Shown: positions 1-6,531, counted from the stretch's first letter. The stretch: 11,873 nt of DNA from Gammaproteobacteria bacterium (GCA_013041975.1 JABDQZ010000344.1:1-11873); one strand, 5' to 3'. The notes: generated from the letters alone by a model not told the origin. Made by a program: numbers and translations.

Positions 1-226
1 TGCGACTCCAGTGATCCACGCAATACCATTCCAGCGTACCTTCCACTTCCCTGTAGCGCCCGAGCAATTCTTGTTTGGCACTTTCATAGGTCATGTCATT
101 CTCTTCGGCAAATTTCTGCGGTACGTATTCGAGCCAGAAATGACTGTCAAAGTGCAAGTCCAGCAATGTACCGTCCATATCCAGCATGACATCGTCAATG
201 ACCGACCAGTCCAGTTGCAAACCCAA
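1..226 (-). CDS. yrfG: GMP/IMP nucleotidase YrfG, HAD family (N-terminal part, cut by left window edge)
   Basis: This is the first 75 codons of a HAD-superfamily phosphatase; the rest lies beyond the left edge. HAD motif I is seen as D-M-D-G-T at residues 16-20, where the first Asp is the nucleophile and the second the acid/base. It continues with LLDLHFD and an aromatic cap region ending in EWYCVDHW. These features match my recollection of E. coli YrfG, which dephosphorylates GMP and IMP in the cytosol for purine salvage. The start is decided by the sequence: an in-frame TAG lies at 238-236, and the only suitable initiator after it is TTG at 226-224, six bases behind an AGGAG ribosome site. 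The next in-frame ATG would cut into the fold before motif I. It is divergent from nudE, a common gammaproteobacterial arrangement. Family assignment is strong; substrate is inferred from the family. Confidence 0.88.
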   Translation of the reverse strand, partial: MGLQLDWSVIDDVMLDMDGTLLDLHFDSHFWLEYVPQKFAEENDMTYESAKQELLGRYREVEGTLEWYCVDHWSR

Positions 227-232
227 GATGTT

Positions 233-237
233 CTCCT
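233..237 (-). promoter_or_regulatory. Ribosome binding site that fixes a TTG start for yrfG
   Basis: AGGAG reads on the minus strand from 237 to 233, six bases before the TTG at 226-224. The in-frame TAG at 238-236 overlaps this site, so no longer N-terminus is possible. Confidence 0.7.
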
Positions 238-263
238 ATGTTTCTGTGTAAGGTTTTACATTG

Positions 264-280
264 TTTGGTACAGTATCAAA
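264..280. repeat. Imperfect 17-bp dyad between yrfG and nudE
   Basis: TTTGGTAC, a central A, and GTATCAAA form a dyad with 7 of 8 pairs matching; the eighth is a G/T pair. It lies in the 88-bp divergent intergenic region, where it could be an operator acting on both genes. I see no convincing -35/-10 pair around it, so the role is a guess. Confidence 0.35.
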
Positions 281-314
281 CTTCGGATCAAAGCATAAGT
301 TTCAAAAACTGAAC

Positions 315-869
315 ATGAAGCAAAAGCCCAATGTCGTTAAGCGCAGCAGCATTGCCAAAACCCGTATCTTTTCGGTTGAAGCCATGGACATCGAGTTCAG
401 CAATGGTGAACAGCGTCAGTATGAGCGGCTTGTGGGTTCAGAGCATGGTGCAGTCCTTGTCGTTGCCAAACCTTCAGATCATTCCGTGTTAATGATCAGT
501 GAATATGCCGCCGGCACGGATCGATATGAACTCGCTTTCCCAAAAGGCAAGATCGACCCGGGTGAATCAATGATTGATGCCGCCAATCGTGAACTGCAGG
601 AAGAAACCGGGTTTGGCGCTCGCAAACTGACACACGTTCACTCCATGACGATTGCTCCGGGTTATCTTGGACACACCACGCACATCATTCTTGCTGAAGA
701 CCTGTATCCATCGACACTCGGCGGTGATGAACCCGAAACACTGGAAGTATCAGAATGGACATTTTCGCAATTACCGGAGTTACTCAGTCGTAATGACTTC
801 ACCGAGGCCCGTTCCATAGCCGCTTTTTATTATGCCCGGGACTTAGCGGCACAGACCGAAATAGACTAG
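315..869 (+). CDS. nudE: ADP compounds hydrolase NudE (Nudix family)
   Basis: A 184-residue cytosolic Nudix hydrolase, close to the roughly 186 residues of E. coli NudE, which cleaves ADP-ribose, NADH, Ap3A and similar ADP compounds to AMP plus a phosphorylated remainder. The Nudix box G-x5-E-x7-REL-x-EE-x-G-F is complete at residues 78-100 (G78, E84, R92, E93, E96, E97, G99), so the Mg-binding helix is intact. NudE-like blocks flank it: VES-type sequence with EFSNG near 26-31, EYAAGT before the box, and DLYP..LGGDEPE after it. The reading frame is open back to about 261, but ATG 315 gives the family length, and the upstream part has no family likeness. No good ribosome site precedes it. The exported thioredoxin-like gene starts 11 nt downstream, so the two are probably cotranscribed. 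Confidence 0.92.
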   Translation: MKQKPNVVKRSSIAKTRIFSVEAMDIEFSNGEQRQYERLVGSEHGAVLVVAKPSDHSVLMISEYAAGTDRYELAFPKGKIDPGESMIDAANRELQEETGFGARKLTHVHSMTIAPGYLGHTTHIILAEDLYPSTLGGDEPETLEVSEWTFSQLPELLSRNDFTEARSIAAFYYARDLAAQTEID

Positions 870-880
870 AATTATCCGCA

Positions 881-1909
881 ATGAGGTTTTCAACTATCAA
901 ATCAACCGCCCTGCTACTCTTCCTGTTGTGGATTTTACCGTTACTGGCGATTGCCAATCCGGATGAAGAAGCGCTGGTTTTCGACGACTTTCCCCTAACT
1001 GAACCCCTTACCTATCCATCCTGGTTCAATGAAAGTTTCCTGGAGCTCGAGGAAGACCTCCAGGAAAGCGTCGACAAGGGCAAAAAAGGCTTAATAGTCT
1101 ACTTCGGGCAGAAACGCTGTCCTTACTGCGAGATGCTGCTGGAAATCAATTTCGGACAGGAAGAGATTGAGTCCTATACCCGCAAACATTTCGACCTCGT
1201 GCCTATCGATATCTGGAGCGTTGAAGAAGTCACCGATACCAAAGGTATCACCATGACCCAGCGAGAATACGCCATTCGGGAAGGTACAGCCTTTACTCCT
1301 GCCCTTTTGTTCTATGACAAAAACGGTGAAGTCGTCATGCGACTGCGAGGCTACTATCCACCCTACCAGTTCATGGCAGCATTACAATATGTGGCCGAAG
1401 AGCATTACAAGCGTGAAAGTTTCAAAGTGTACCTGGCTAGAGGAGACCAGACCCTGCGCTTTGAAAAAGAAGACATGGTTGAAGAGGACTTTTTTAGCCA
1501 GCCTCCTTACCATCTGGACCGCAGCCGCTTCAAAGGCGACAGACCCCTGGTGGTTTTTTTCGAACGTGGAAATTGCCACGCCTGCGATATTTTGCATACC
1601 GAGCCACTGAAACATCGCGCCGTTGCTAAATTGTTCAACCAGTTTGAAAGCATCCAGTTAAACATGTATCAGGATACCCCGGTGATCACGCCTGACGGTG
1701 AACGCACCACTGCGCGTGAATGGGCCAACAAGCTGAATATTTTTTACGCACCCTCCATGGTGTTTTTCGACGAAAATGGCCGGGAGATTATCCGCCTTGA
1801 TTCAGTTGTGCGCTTTTTTCGTCTTAGAAATGTATTGAATTACATCCTTTCAGGGGCCTATAAAACCCAGCCAAATTTCCAGGCCTGGCGTTTCGAAAAT
1901 TTCTTTTAA
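881..1909 (+). CDS. Exported tandem thioredoxin-fold protein (SoxW-like, CPYC and CHAC sites)
   Basis: A 342-residue protein with a signal peptide (hydrophobic residues 10-24, likely cleavage AIA|NP after 25) and two thioredoxin-like domains. Domain 1 (about 60-175) carries C80-P-Y-C83 and a cis-proline site TP at 140. Domain 2 (about 215-325) carries C232-H-A-C235 and its own cis-proline AP at 291. Each has the FYD/FFD-x-NG strand-turn that follows the cis-proline, so both domains look redox competent. The first resembles COG2143 SoxW-type periplasmic thioredoxins, which keep partner thiols reduced or repair disulfides in sulfur oxidisers; the exact partner here is unknown. The two domains are diverged and probably arose by an old duplication. 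It may share a transcript with nudE. It could equally be a general periplasmic disulfide enzyme; the fold and export are well supported, the role is not. Confidence 0.8.
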   Translation: MRFSTIKSTALLLFLLWILPLLAIANPDEEALVFDDFPLTEPLTYPSWFNESFLELEEDLQESVDKGKKGLIVYFGQKRCPYCEMLLEINFGQEEIESYTRKHFDLVPIDIWSVEEVTDTKGITMTQREYAIREGTAFTPALLFYDKNGEVVMRLRGYYPPYQFMAALQYVAEEHYKRESFKVYLARGDQTLRFEKEDMVEEDFFSQPPYHLDRSRFKGDRPLVVFFERGNCHACDILHTEPLKHRAVAKLFNQFESIQLNMYQDTPVITPDGERTTAREWANKLNIFYAPSMVFFDENGREIIRLDSVVRFFRLRNVLNYILSGAYKTQPNFQAWRFENFF

Positions 1910-1926
1910 TTGTGGTTGTGTGAATT

Positions 1927-1955
1927 GTTTCTCAATCCTGTCATTTAAGAGAAAC
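1927..1955 (+). repeat. Perfect 7-bp inverted repeat after the thioredoxin gene
   Basis: GTTTCTC (1927-1933) and GAGAAAC (1949-1955) are exact reverse complements separated by 15 bases. It starts 17 bp past the thioredoxin stop and ends just upstream of the next promoter candidate. There is no T-run after it, so it is not a clear intrinsic terminator. It could be a transcript-end hairpin or an operator for the downstream diguanylate cyclase. Confidence 0.4.
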
Positions 1956-1960
1956 AGGTC

Positions 1961-1988
1961 TTCACTTATTTTCACTGGGTTTTATACT
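1961..1988 (+). promoter_or_regulatory. Candidate sigma-70 promoter for the DUF484-GGDEF gene
   Basis: TTCACT at 1961-1966 (4 of 6 to the -35 consensus) and TATACT at 1983-1988 (5 of 6 to the -10 consensus) are separated by 16 bp. This places a start near 1995 and a leader of about 30 nt before ATG 2026. Confidence 0.4.
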
Positions 1989-2025
1989 TAACACATCAGG
2001 ATTTCAGCAGTTTCCGGCAAACAGG

Positions 2026-3114
2026 ATGAGTTCAAAACTCGAACACGAAAACAGAAGCCTCAAACAGCAGCTCTATGCTTTCAAAAAAGAGGCAAGCAAC
2101 AACGAGGCCCTATTAAAAAAATTTCAGGAACGCGAGCTGGCTTTACTGGCCAGTGACAGTCTCGCTGAGTTACTTGTCAGTCTCACAGAAGGACTGCGTT
2201 TATCTTTCAACCTTGATCAAATAAAGCTCACACTCTATGACCCCGAGTCTGAGATCCAGAAACTGCTTCAACATAGCAATACACCTGCAGAGTGTTTCAC
2301 TGACGTCAACTTCGTCAATTCCTTGCAGGATATCAGCTGTAACCTGAGAAACGAAGACACGCCCTGGCTTGGGCCATGCATGAGCGGCAAACATGGCAAA
2401 TTGTTTGATGTTTCCGAAAGTCGCAGCGTAGCCATTTTGCCGTTGACGCTCAGAAATGAATTAACAGGCTGTATCGCCATGGGCAGTAATGATTCCAAGC
2501 GCTTCACCCGCAGTCATGCTACCGATTTTCTGCAAAGGTTAGCCGCTATCGGCAGCGTCTGCCTGGAAAATGCAATCAACCGTGAACTTATTATATTAAG
2601 CGGTCTTACGGATGCCCTGACCGGGTTTTACAACCGTGCTTACCTTGAACGCCGCCTGAATGAAGAAATTTCACGTGCATCCCGTTATCAGCAGCCACTC
2701 AGCTGCCTGTTTCTGGACATCGATTTTTTCAAAAAGGTCAACGATACTCACGGTCATGCCAGTGGTGATTATGTTTTGAAGGAAGTTGCCAGGCGTATTC
2801 TGTCACAACTTCGGGGCAGTGATATACCCGTTCGCTTCGGTGGAGAAGAATTCACCCTGTTATTACCCCAGACCTGTAGCGAAGAAGCCCTGCTGCTTGC
2901 CGAACGCATACGTCAGGCGATACATAGCACCCCGGTGACAACTGACGACGGACTGCAACTGACTATTACTATATCTATCGGTATCAGCCAGACACTTGCC
3001 CATGAACACGAAAAACTTGCCGGACTCGGTGCCGCACTGTTACATGATGCCGACACAGCCCTTTATCAGGCCAAGGAAGCAGGCCGAAACCGAGCAGTTC
3101 TCTCTACTCATTAA
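2026..3114 (+). CDS. Cytosolic diguanylate cyclase with DUF484 (GAF-like) sensor domain
   Basis: A 362-residue protein with no membrane segment. Residues 1-40 are a charged coiled coil (ENRSLKQQL...). Residues 40-185 match DUF484, a GAF-like domain: note PWLGPCMSG, SVAILPL and the closing TDFLQRLAAIGS. Residues 190-360 are a GGDEF domain that makes c-di-GMP from two GTP. The active-site loop is GGEEF at 272-276, metal-ligand region LDIDFFKKVND at 230-240, and NDTHGHASGD follows. An inhibitory I-site RxxD is present as R263-G-S-D266, exactly five residues before GGEEF, so product feedback is expected. The enzyme looks fully active. What the DUF484 part senses is unknown. A short AGG lies very close to the ATG at 2026. 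The gene appears to be a single transcription unit with its own promoter candidate. Confidence 0.9.
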   Translation: MSSKLEHENRSLKQQLYAFKKEASNNEALLKKFQERELALLASDSLAELLVSLTEGLRLSFNLDQIKLTLYDPESEIQKLLQHSNTPAECFTDVNFVNSLQDISCNLRNEDTPWLGPCMSGKHGKLFDVSESRSVAILPLTLRNELTGCIAMGSNDSKRFTRSHATDFLQRLAAIGSVCLENAINRELIILSGLTDALTGFYNRAYLERRLNEEISRASRYQQPLSCLFLDIDFFKKVNDTHGHASGDYVLKEVARRILSQLRGSDIPVRFGGEEFTLLLPQTCSEEALLLAERIRQAIHSTPVTTDDGLQLTITISIGISQTLAHEHEKLAGLGAALLHDADTALYQAKEAGRNRAVLSTH

Positions 3115-3169
3115 TTGATAATTCATTAAAAAAAGATTTAAATTCTCCAAATATAAGAAAAAACTTAAA

Positions 3170-3204
3170 TTAGCACTTGCTAAATAAGTAAATAATTATA
3201 TACT
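3170..3204 (+). promoter_or_regulatory. Candidate sigma-70 promoter with small dyad for the sulfur-globule-like gene
   Basis: TTGCTA at 3177-3182 and TATACT at 3199-3204 are spaced by 16 bp in a very AT-rich stretch, with poly-A-rich sequence upstream that could act as an UP element. The -35 overlaps a short dyad, TTAGC (3170-3174) and GCTAA (3179-3183) around 4 bases, a possible operator. It would give a leader of about 60 nt that contains a small hairpin, TGAGT/ACTCA at 3215-3230. Confidence 0.45.
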
Positions 3205-3270
3205 AGTTAACCATTGAGTCAGCGCACTCACAAACAGAATTTTAAATATTGATTTAATTTGGAGATCATC

Positions 3271-3639
3271 ATGAAAAAAGTTATTGCTATTGCAGCTATT
3301 ATTGCTACTTCTCAGGCTTCTGCTTTCTGGGACAACGACAACAGTTCTTACAACAGCGACGGTCGTTTCGACGGTAATGGATACGGTTACGGCGACGGTT
3401 ACGGTTCAGGCGACGCTTCAGGTTCTGGCGACATGGACACTGAATTCACCATGACTTTCAAAGGTCGCGGTAAAGGCAACGCTAAGTCTAACTGGGACGG
3501 CAACTACAATGGTGCTTACAACGGTTACTACAACAGTGCTTTTGACGGTCGCGGATACCAGTACAGCCAGCCATACGGTTATGGCTACGCTCCAGTAGCT
3601 CCACAGGCTCCTGCTGCTCCAGTAGCTCCTGCCAAGTAA
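3271..3639 (+). CDS. Secreted Gly/Tyr/Asn-rich protein, sulfur globule protein-like
   Basis: A 122-residue secreted protein. The signal peptide ends ASA|FW after residue 18, giving a 104-residue mature chain with no cysteine, about 20 Gly and 13 Tyr. It has repeats of G-Y-G and D-G-Y-G, a central FTMTFKGRGKGN block, N-G-Y-Y repeats, and an Ala/Pro tail ending APVAPAK. This layout resembles the sulfur globule envelope proteins (Sgp/CV families) of purple and other sulfur oxidisers, structural proteins coating periplasmic sulfur deposits. That match is from memory of the family pattern and is not certain; another Gly/Tyr-rich structural or adhesive protein is possible. ATG 3271 is chosen because GGAGA at 3261-3265 sits five bases before it. 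Codon use is extreme: all ten Asp are GAC, nearly all Asn AAC, most Ala GCT. This indicates high expression and differs from neighbours. Confidence 0.72.
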   Translation: MKKVIAIAAIIATSQASAFWDNDNSSYNSDGRFDGNGYGYGDGYGSGDASGSGDMDTEFTMTFKGRGKGNAKSNWDGNYNGAYNGYYNSAFDGRGYQYSQPYGYGYAPVAPQAPAAPVAPAK

Positions 3640-3654
3640 GACTGTTTTATTTAC

Positions 3655-3673
3655 CTGATCAGATTCTGATCAG
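3655..3673. repeat. Tandem CTGATCAG palindromes
   Basis: The 8-bp palindrome CTGATCAG occurs twice, at 3655-3662 and 3666-3673, with ATT between. The copies are 11 bp apart centre to centre, one helical turn. Together with flanking C and G they also make a perfect 8-bp stem (3654-3661 with 3667-3674). There is no T-run after it. It may be a 3' mRNA-stabilising hairpin or a double operator; TATAAA follows at 3676-3681. Confidence 0.55.
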
Positions 3674-3686
3674 GATATAAAACCTG

Positions 3687-3721
3687 AAAAGCCCATCTGG
3701 TGTATTCCTGATGGGCTTTTT
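3687..3721 (+). terminator. Rho-independent terminator after the sulfur-globule-like gene
   Basis: AAAAGCCCATC (3687-3697) pairs perfectly with GATGGGCTTTT (3710-3720) around a 12-base loop that can close further by a GG/CC pair. It is followed by a T, giving a five-T run. The start codon of the next gene lies only 14 nt past it, so expression of that gene needs read-through or a start point inside this region. Confidence 0.88.
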
Positions 3722-3725
3722 CATT

Positions 3726-3730
3726 GGTGA
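3726..3730 (+). promoter_or_regulatory. Ribosome binding site deciding a GTG start
   Basis: GGTGA matches the 3' end of 16S rRNA and sits five bases before GTG 3736. This favours GTG 3736 over GTG 3727 and TTG 3724, which overlap the terminator T-run or this site. Confidence 0.55.
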
Positions 3731-3735
3731 ATAAA

Positions 3736-4806
3736 GTGAAACTGCTTACAAATTTGAAACGTCTGCTGCCGATAATGCTTTTGATGGCCTCATCAGCCTA
3801 TGCAGCCGATCATTGCGTGATTTTGCAATATCACCATTTCAGCAACAGCACACCTGCCATCACCAGCGTAACACCGAAACAGTTTGCCGCGCAGTTAAAT
3901 TATCTGGAACAAAACAACTTCAACATTTTGCCGTTAAGAGAAGTTATCAGCAAGATCAAAGCTGATATTGCGCTACCGGAGCAATGTATTGCGCTCACTG
4001 TAGATGATGCCTGGCTATCTGTTTATAGCACGGCCTTTCCCATGCTTAAAAAGCGCGGCTGGCCGATGACGGTTTTCGTTAATTCTGAAGCTGTTGATGA
4101 ACAACGTCACAACACCCTCAACTGGCAGCAGATGCGTGAAATGGCTCAACATGGCTTCAGTTTTGAAAATCATGGTCATAGTCACGACCATTTGATACGC
4201 AAACGAAAGCTGGAATCAGACCAACAATGGCAGCAACGAGTCAGAGCCAACATCATTACTGCCAACAGACGTATCACAAAAGAGCTCGGCATCAAACCTG
4301 AATTGTTCGCGTACCCCTATGGCGAATACACACCACAGGTTCAGCAAATAGTCTCCACACTTGGCCTGACAAGTTTCGGCCAACAGTCAGGGCCGATCTC
4401 AAAATATTCAGACTTAAGCGCACTGCCGCGTTTTCCAATTGCCGGTGTCTATGCAAAACTTTCCGGTTTCATCACTAAGGTGAACACCCGGGCAATGCCG
4501 GTTGTTTCTGCGTCACCGACCAGCCCTTTATTGTCACAGAATGAAAAACGCCCGTCACTGACCTTGAAAATGGATATTGAGAAAAGCCCACGCGGTCTAC
4601 TCAATTGTTTCGTAAATGGCAGTACAAAGGTATCCACTGACTGGCTTGACGATGTAACAGTCCGGGTTATCCCCGAATTCGATCTCCCTGCTGGCAGAAG
4701 CCGCACCAACTGCACCATGCCAACAGGAAAGAAGGGCAGCTATTACTGGTATAGCCATAACTGGATAAAGACAAAAGCTGATGGCAGCTGGTACCGGGAA
4801 TATTGA
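3736..4806 (+). CDS. Exported polysaccharide deacetylase (CE4/NodB family)
   Basis: A 356-residue protein with a signal peptide (cleavage AYA|AD after 23) and a NodB-homology domain at about 25-240. It is predicted to remove N- or O-acetyl groups from an envelope or extracellular polysaccharide in the periplasm. Motif 1 is T-V-D90-D91-A instead of the usual TFDDG, keeping the catalytic base and the metal Asp. Motif 2 is N-H146-G-H-S-H150, keeping both metal His. Motif 3 is AYPYGEY at 192-198. The catalytic core therefore looks intact. Residues 250-356 form an extra C-terminal domain that I do not recognise. It has two Cys (291, 326) that could pair and ends in a Trp/Tyr-rich stretch, perhaps glycan binding. 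The glucosaminidase gene starts 14 nt downstream, so an operon is likely. Substrate (peptidoglycan, PNAG-like or other glycan) cannot be read from the sequence. Confidence 0.85.
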   Translation: MKLLTNLKRLLPIMLLMASSAYAADHCVILQYHHFSNSTPAITSVTPKQFAAQLNYLEQNNFNILPLREVISKIKADIALPEQCIALTVDDAWLSVYSTAFPMLKKRGWPMTVFVNSEAVDEQRHNTLNWQQMREMAQHGFSFENHGHSHDHLIRKRKLESDQQWQQRVRANIITANRRITKELGIKPELFAYPYGEYTPQVQQIVSTLGLTSFGQQSGPISKYSDLSALPRFPIAGVYAKLSGFITKVNTRAMPVVSASPTSPLLSQNEKRPSLTLKMDIEKSPRGLLNCFVNGSTKVSTDWLDDVTVRVIPEFDLPAGRSRTNCTMPTGKKGSYYWYSHNWIKTKADGSWYREY

Positions 4807-4820
4807 CAAGGCTTGCAATC

Positions 4821-5795
4821 ATGAAGACCATCAACAAACACAGCCTTTTTTCATTCATGCTATTTCTGATAATGAGCAACACTACGCTTGCCCAGGGTTA
4901 TGGTTACTATCCGCCATCCTATGGTTATGCTTATCCACCACAATACCATTATCCACCTCCACCAGTAATTTATGGCAATCCGTATTATCCAACTTTCAGG
5001 ACGTACGCGAAACAACAGCGAACACCCGTCACAACAACGACTTCACCGAAGCCCGTTAAAAAAGTGCCTGCTGTTATCCCAAGAGTCACAGCTCAACCAA
5101 AGAATCCAAACAAAAAGCTAAAAACTGAAAGCCATTTCAGTAGCTCAGTTAAAAAACAGAAGTTTATTGAACTTCTACTGCCTCATATCGACACAGAAAA
5201 CAAAAAAGTATTGGCTGATCGCCAATGGCTCAAAGAAATATCCTCAAAAATGAAAACCCATGGTGAGCTTTCACACCGTGACAACAAAAAACTAAACGAG
5301 CTTTGCAAAGCCTATAAAATTGAATCCGGCGTCACACCAACAGCGGTTTTGATTAATCAGCTCCTCAAACGAGTGGATATCATTCCTGCCTCACTGACTT
5401 TGGCCCAGGCGGCTAATGAAACTGGCTGGGGCACTTCGCGATTTGCAAAAGAAGCCAATAATTATTTCGGTATCTGGACCTATGAAGCAGACAAGGGACT
5501 GAAACCAAGAAAACGGGCCGCAGATAAAAAGCATTATGTAAGAAGGTTTTCTTCACCGGCCGAATCAGTCAGGTATTACATGAAACTGTTGAATACACAT
5601 CCCGCCTACCGGGAACTAAGAAAGATTCGTTCCTCCCTGCGCGACGGCAGCAGTGAAATTTCAGGCATAGAGCTTGCCCAGGGGTTAGAAAAATATTCAG
5701 CCAAAGGTACTGAATATATTAAACTCATCACTCTTTTAATTACCCAGAATCAGTGGGCCAAACTTGATACTGGCATTCAAACAGCAAGCTCGTAA
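4821..5795 (+). CDS. Bax-like exported glucosaminidase (GH73-type) with Tyr/Pro/Gly-rich linker
   Basis: A 324-residue protein. The signal peptide is 1-24 (TLA|QG). A low-complexity linker at 25-60 is made of G-Y-G-Y, Y-P-P and P-P-P-P units. A basic Thr/Pro/Lys stretch runs to about 105, and the Bax/glucosaminidase domain covers about 112-315. The active-site block has AQAANETGWGTSRFAKEA with likely catalytic E200, then NYFGIW, the NTHPAYRELR motif at 258-267, and the closing KYSAKGTEYI. All match my recollection of E. coli Bax, a putative beta-N-acetylglucosaminidase of the GH73 clan that cuts peptidoglycan glycan strands. Start ATG 4821 is 14 nt after the deacetylase stop, with AAGG at 4808-4811. 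The methyltransferase follows 16 nt later. Pairing with a deacetylase suggests joint glycan remodelling. The linker composition recalls the tail of the sulfur-globule-like protein upstream. Confidence 0.85.
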   Translation: MKTINKHSLFSFMLFLIMSNTTLAQGYGYYPPSYGYAYPPQYHYPPPPVIYGNPYYPTFRTYAKQQRTPVTTTTSPKPVKKVPAVIPRVTAQPKNPNKKLKTESHFSSSVKKQKFIELLLPHIDTENKKVLADRQWLKEISSKMKTHGELSHRDNKKLNELCKAYKIESGVTPTAVLINQLLKRVDIIPASLTLAQAANETGWGTSRFAKEANNYFGIWTYEADKGLKPRKRAADKKHYVRRFSSPAESVRYYMKLLNTHPAYRELRKIRSSLRDGSSEISGIELAQGLEKYSAKGTEYIKLITLLITQNQWAKLDTGIQTASS

Positions 5796-5811
5796 CGCAC
5801 AAAGGACAACC

Positions 5812-6531
5812 ATGCCTGCAATGAAACTCAAGCTCAGCGGAAAACTTCCGGAAAATTCCGATCAAACCCTGCTGCCGGAACTGATTAATTTCAACTATGC
5901 CAATATTGTTGAGCTCGGTTGTGGCACTGCATTTGTCACTCGCAAACTAGCTCAAGCCTGGCCAACGGCAAATATCATTGCAGCCGAAGTCGATGAAACA
6001 CAACACAATAAAAACCTTGCCATAAACGATCTTCACAATGTCAGCTTTCAACTGGCAGGCATGGAAACTATTAATGCCGAAGATAGCTCCATTGATGCCG
6101 TTATCATGCTTAAGTCTTTGCATCATGTACCCGGATATTTTTTACAGAAAGGTTTTGCTGAAGTACGTCGTATCCTCAAGCCTGGTGGCCGCATCTATAT
6201 TTCAGAACCTGTCTTTGATGGCGACTTTAACGAAATTCTGCGACTGTTTAACGATGAGGAAAAAGTCAGACAATTAGCCTTTGATGCAACGGTTCAAGCC
6301 GTTGAAAGCGGTCAATTCAAATTTGTTAGTGAAACACACTTCCTGAGTAAAAGTGTTTTTGCTGATTTTTCCGATTTCGAAGAACGTATTCTCAATGTCA
6401 CCCATTCAGATTTCGCCATTGATGACGAGCTTTACCAGAAAATCAAAAACAAATTTCAGGAATTTCCAGATTCCGATGGCAGCAAGGTATTCATGAACCC
6501 TACAAGAGTTGATCTGCTGGAAAAGCATTGA
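5812..6531 (+). CDS. Class I SAM-dependent methyltransferase (Methyltransf_11-like), substrate unknown
   Basis: A 239-residue cytosolic methyltransferase. SAM-binding motif I is VELGCGTAF at 33-41, an acidic strand-2 end follows (AAEVDE, 58-62), then motif DAVIMLKSLHHVP at 95-107 and the post-motif EVRRILKPGGRIYISEP at 117-133. This is the order seen in the UbiE/Methyltransf_11 class. The C-terminal half (about 140-239) is acidic and aromatic and gives no substrate hint. ATG 5812 is chosen because AAAGGA at 5801-5806 stands five bases before it; the reading frame is open upstream but overlaps the glucosaminidase. It is the last gene of the deacetylase-glucosaminidase run, 16 nt after the latter. 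A link to envelope chemistry is only positional. Confidence 0.8.
   Translation: MPAMKLKLSGKLPENSDQTLLPELINFNYANIVELGCGTAFVTRKLAQAWPTANIIAAEVDETQHNKNLAINDLHNVSFQLAGMETINAEDSSIDAVIMLKSLHHVPGYFLQKGFAEVRRILKPGGRIYISEPVFDGDFNEILRLFNDEEKVRQLAFDATVQAVESGQFKFVSETHFLSKSVFADFSDFEERILNVTHSDFAIDDELYQKIKNKFQEFPDSDGSKVFMNPTRVDLLEKH

Noticed and set aside
261..314. N-terminal extension of nudE from position 261
   Set aside because: It has no family likeness and ATG 315 gives the usual NudE length.
2200..2507. Two minus-strand open frames inside the DUF484-GGDEF gene
   Set aside because: They lie wholly inside a strongly supported gene, overlap each other and resemble no family.
3259..3270. TTG start for the sulfur-globule-like gene
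   Set aside because: The ribosome site GGAGA lies inside this extension and fits ATG 3271, which begins a clean signal peptide.
4449..4882. Minus-strand open frames opposite the deacetylase
   Set aside because: They are antisense to a gene with intact catalytic motifs and have no recognisable content.
4781..5059. Short plus-strand frame overlapping the deacetylase end and glucosaminidase start
   Set aside because: It is out of frame with the signal peptide and Bax domain and has no own ribosome site.
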